Part shown: positions 6,101 through 7,257 of the stretch, piece after piece | How positions within the stretch are numbered: the stretch's first letter is position 1 | Layout: each line of letters begins with the position of its first letter | DNA from: Persephonella sp. | GTDB lineage: Bacteria; Aquificota; Aquificia; Aquificales; Hydrogenothermaceae | Reading direction: 5' to 3' | Assembly: GCA_027081375.1 (NCBI GenBank) | Contig: JALWKR010000050.1 | Coordinates: forward strand, 1-7,257 | DNA length: 7,257 nt | Notes under the pieces: model-generated | Database searches by the model: none | Seen by the model: only the letters and a program-made list of their open reading frames with translations | What the model was told of the DNA's origin: nothing | Translations under genes and position numbers: made by a program

Positions 6101-6866
6101 AGAAAGGGTATTGTTTGATAACGGAAATCATAAAAATATTCTTTTAGAAGATTTTGGTCACGGTGAAATGGTTCAGGCTAATGTTCATTTTATTGTTGAT
6201 AATGGCAAAGGAATGATTCTTGATCCTGGTGGACATAAGGTATTTAAACATCTTTTTGGGGAAGTTGGAAGTATTATAGGAGTAAAAAATCTTGAGTATA
6301 TATTTTTATCCCACCAAGACCCAGACATTGTTGCTGCTATAAATGGATGGCTTATGACAACAAATGCAGCAGCTCTTGCACCTCATCTATGGCTCAGGTT
6401 TATTCCTCATTTTGGAGTTGATATGTTTGTTATAGATAGAATAAAACCTGTTGAAGATGAAGGAACAATAGTAAAGCTAGGAAATTCTGAGCTTTATATC
6501 CTCCCTGCTCACTTTATGCATTCTCCAGGAAATCTGCAAGTTTATGATCCTGTTTCTAAGATACTTTATTCTGGAGATTTAGGAGCTTCATTAGGTCAGG
6601 ATTACCTTTATGTTGAAAATTTCGAGGAGCATACAAAATATCTGGAAAGATTCCATCAAAGGTACATTCCAACAAATAAAGTTTTAAAATCATGGCTGAA
6701 AATGGTAAGAGAACTTGATATAGAAACAATAGCCCCTCAACACGGAGCTATAATGAAAGGAAAAGATATAGTCAATAAGTTTTTTGACTGGCTTGAAGAT
6801 TTAGAGTGTGGAATAGATATTATGGAAGATGTCTATAAACTTCCAACAAAATATTTTGAAGGTTAA
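6090..6866 (+). CDS. Stand-alone diiron metallo-beta-lactamase-fold protein (ODP/flavodiiron type)
   Basis: This 258-residue soluble protein resembles the N-terminal diiron domain of flavodiiron (FprA/NorV-type) proteins, which reduce O2 or NO, and the related oxygen-binding ODP proteins. Candidate iron ligands appear in family order: His75, Asp77 and Asp79 in SHQDPDI, His144 in MHSPGN, Asp163 in YSGDLG and His218 in PQHGAI. The gaps of 19 residues (144 to 163) and 55 (163 to 218) match the FprA layout. Two differences from the usual H-x-E-x-D-H motif are visible: Glu is replaced by Asp77 and the last His by Ile80. The C-terminal flavodoxin domain is absent, so electrons would have to come from a separate partner or the protein acts as a sensor. 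Hydrolase families with the same fold (glyoxalase II, lactamases) use HxHxDH, which is not present. It is translated from an internal Shine-Dalgarno and lies 2 nt upstream of rsmH. Confidence 0.85.
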   Translation: MVPEERVLFDNGNHKNILLEDFGHGEMVQANVHFIVDNGKGMILDPGGHKVFKHLFGEVGSIIGVKNLEYIFLSHQDPDIVAAINGWLMTTNAAALAPHLWLRFIPHFGVDMFVIDRIKPVEDEGTIVKLGNSELYILPAHFMHSPGNLQVYDPVSKILYSGDLGASLGQDYLYVENFEEHTKYLERFHQRYIPTNKVLKSWLKMVRELDIETIAPQHGAIMKGKDIVNKFFDWLEDLECGIDIMEDVYKLPTKYFEG

Positions 6867-6868
6867 CA

Positions 6869-7257
6869 TTGGAAGAGGTTAAACACTATCCAGTTTTATG
6901 GAGGGAGGTTCTACATTTTTTTAAAGACCTCAAAGGTAAATACATTGTTGATGCAACATTAGGAGGAGGAGGACACTCTTACCTTATTTTAAAAAACTTT
7001 CCTGACAAAACTGTTATTGGTATAGATAAAGACGAGTTTGCTATAGAAAAAGCATCTGAGAGGTTAAAAGAGTTTAAAGACAGATTTGTTCCTGTCAAAA
7101 GTTCTTTTAAAGAAGTAGACAAAGTTTTAGATAATCTTCATATAGATAAAGTTTCAGGATTTTTATTTGACCTTGGGGTTTCTATGTTTCAGTTGAAAAC
7201 AGAGAGAGGTTTTTCTTTTCAAAGGGAAGAATTTCTTGATATGAGAATGGATAGATC
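6869..7257 (+). CDS. rsmH: 16S rRNA C1402 N4-methyltransferase RsmH, 3'-truncated by the window
   Basis: RsmH (MraW) transfers a methyl group from S-adenosylmethionine to N4 of C1402 in the decoding centre of 16S rRNA. The first 129 codons are present. They contain HYPVLWREVL (6-15), the SAM-binding motif VDATLGGGGHS (27-37), GIDKDEFA (51-58, acidic end of strand 2), FDLGVSMFQL (100-109) and RGFSFQ (113-118), and end at LDMRMDR, all in RsmH order. I place the start at TTG 6869. An in-frame TGA sits at 6857-6859, no ATG is available before the conserved HYPVL, and GAAGG (6858-6862) is a suitable Shine-Dalgarno 6 nt upstream. DLGVSMFQL departs from the common DLGVSSPQL at two residues. The gene starts 2 nt after the upstream stop, so it is likely cotranscribed with it. 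In many bacteria rsmH heads the division/cell-wall cluster after mraZ; here the gene ahead of it is a diiron protein, and what follows is outside the window. Confidence 0.94.
   Translation, partial: MEEVKHYPVLWREVLHFFKDLKGKYIVDATLGGGGHSYLILKNFPDKTVIGIDKDEFAIEKASERLKEFKDRFVPVKSSFKEVDKVLDNLHIDKVSGFLFDLGVSMFQLKTERGFSFQREEFLDMRMDR

Noticed and set aside
6300..6330. Reading the MBL-fold protein as a beta-lactamase or glyoxalase II
   Set aside because: The metal motif is HQDPD rather than HxHxDH, and the downstream His/Asp/His spacing fits flavodiiron-type diiron sites.
1..7257. Mobile element, CRISPR array, toxin-antitoxin or defence island
   Set aside because: I found no transposase, integrase, direct-repeat array, terminal repeats or tRNA attachment site. 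The gene content is largely housekeeping.

Overview
The window is AT-rich (roughly one third G+C by eye), densely packed chromosomal DNA from a bacterium. Lys/Glu/Ile-rich proteins, heavy use of AAA, AGA and ATA codons, and a Rad50 whose C-terminal motifs read like archaeal Rad50 suggest a thermophile. A low-GC member of the Aquificota (Hydrogenothermaceae such as Sulfurihydrogenibium or Persephonella) is my best guess. That placement is inference from protein style, because no rRNA gene is present.

Left part, + strand. The window opens inside a Rad50/SbcC-type DNA repair ATPase (1-1597), of which only the zinc hook, the returning coiled coil and the C-terminal ATPase lobe are visible. A 144-nt gap then leads to a 90-residue HU-family protein (1742-2014) with a strong Shine-Dalgarno. 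HU ends at a rho-independent terminator whose T-run stops one base before the ATG of an RsuA-type 16S rRNA pseudouridine synthase (2066-2803).

Middle, - strand. Tyrosyl-tRNA synthetase (2862-4106) converges on rsuA, and a 12-bp perfect hairpin between them probably terminates from both sides. A 129-nt divergent intergenic region (4107-4235) holds the tyrS -10 box and the start of the next operon.

Right part, + strand. Four tightly packed genes look like one transcription unit. They are a PpiD/SurA-like membrane-anchored periplasmic chaperone (4236-5633), a 155-residue protein that I read as an HD domain of the YhaM-like type stripped of its metal ligands (5633-6100), a stand-alone diiron metallo-beta-lactamase-fold protein of the flavodiiron/ODP type without flavodoxin (6090-6866), and the first 129 codons of RsmH, the 16S rRNA C1402 N4-methyltransferase (6869 to the window edge). 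The reading frames overlap by 1 nt and 11 nt or lie 2 nt apart, which implies translational coupling.

Most genes are housekeeping (DNA repair, nucleoid structure, rRNA modification, tRNA charging, envelope protein folding). The least ordinary part is 5633-6866, where a degenerate HD domain is coupled to a probable oxygen- or NO-reactive diiron protein. I see no tRNA, rRNA, CRISPR array, insertion sequence or phage gene.
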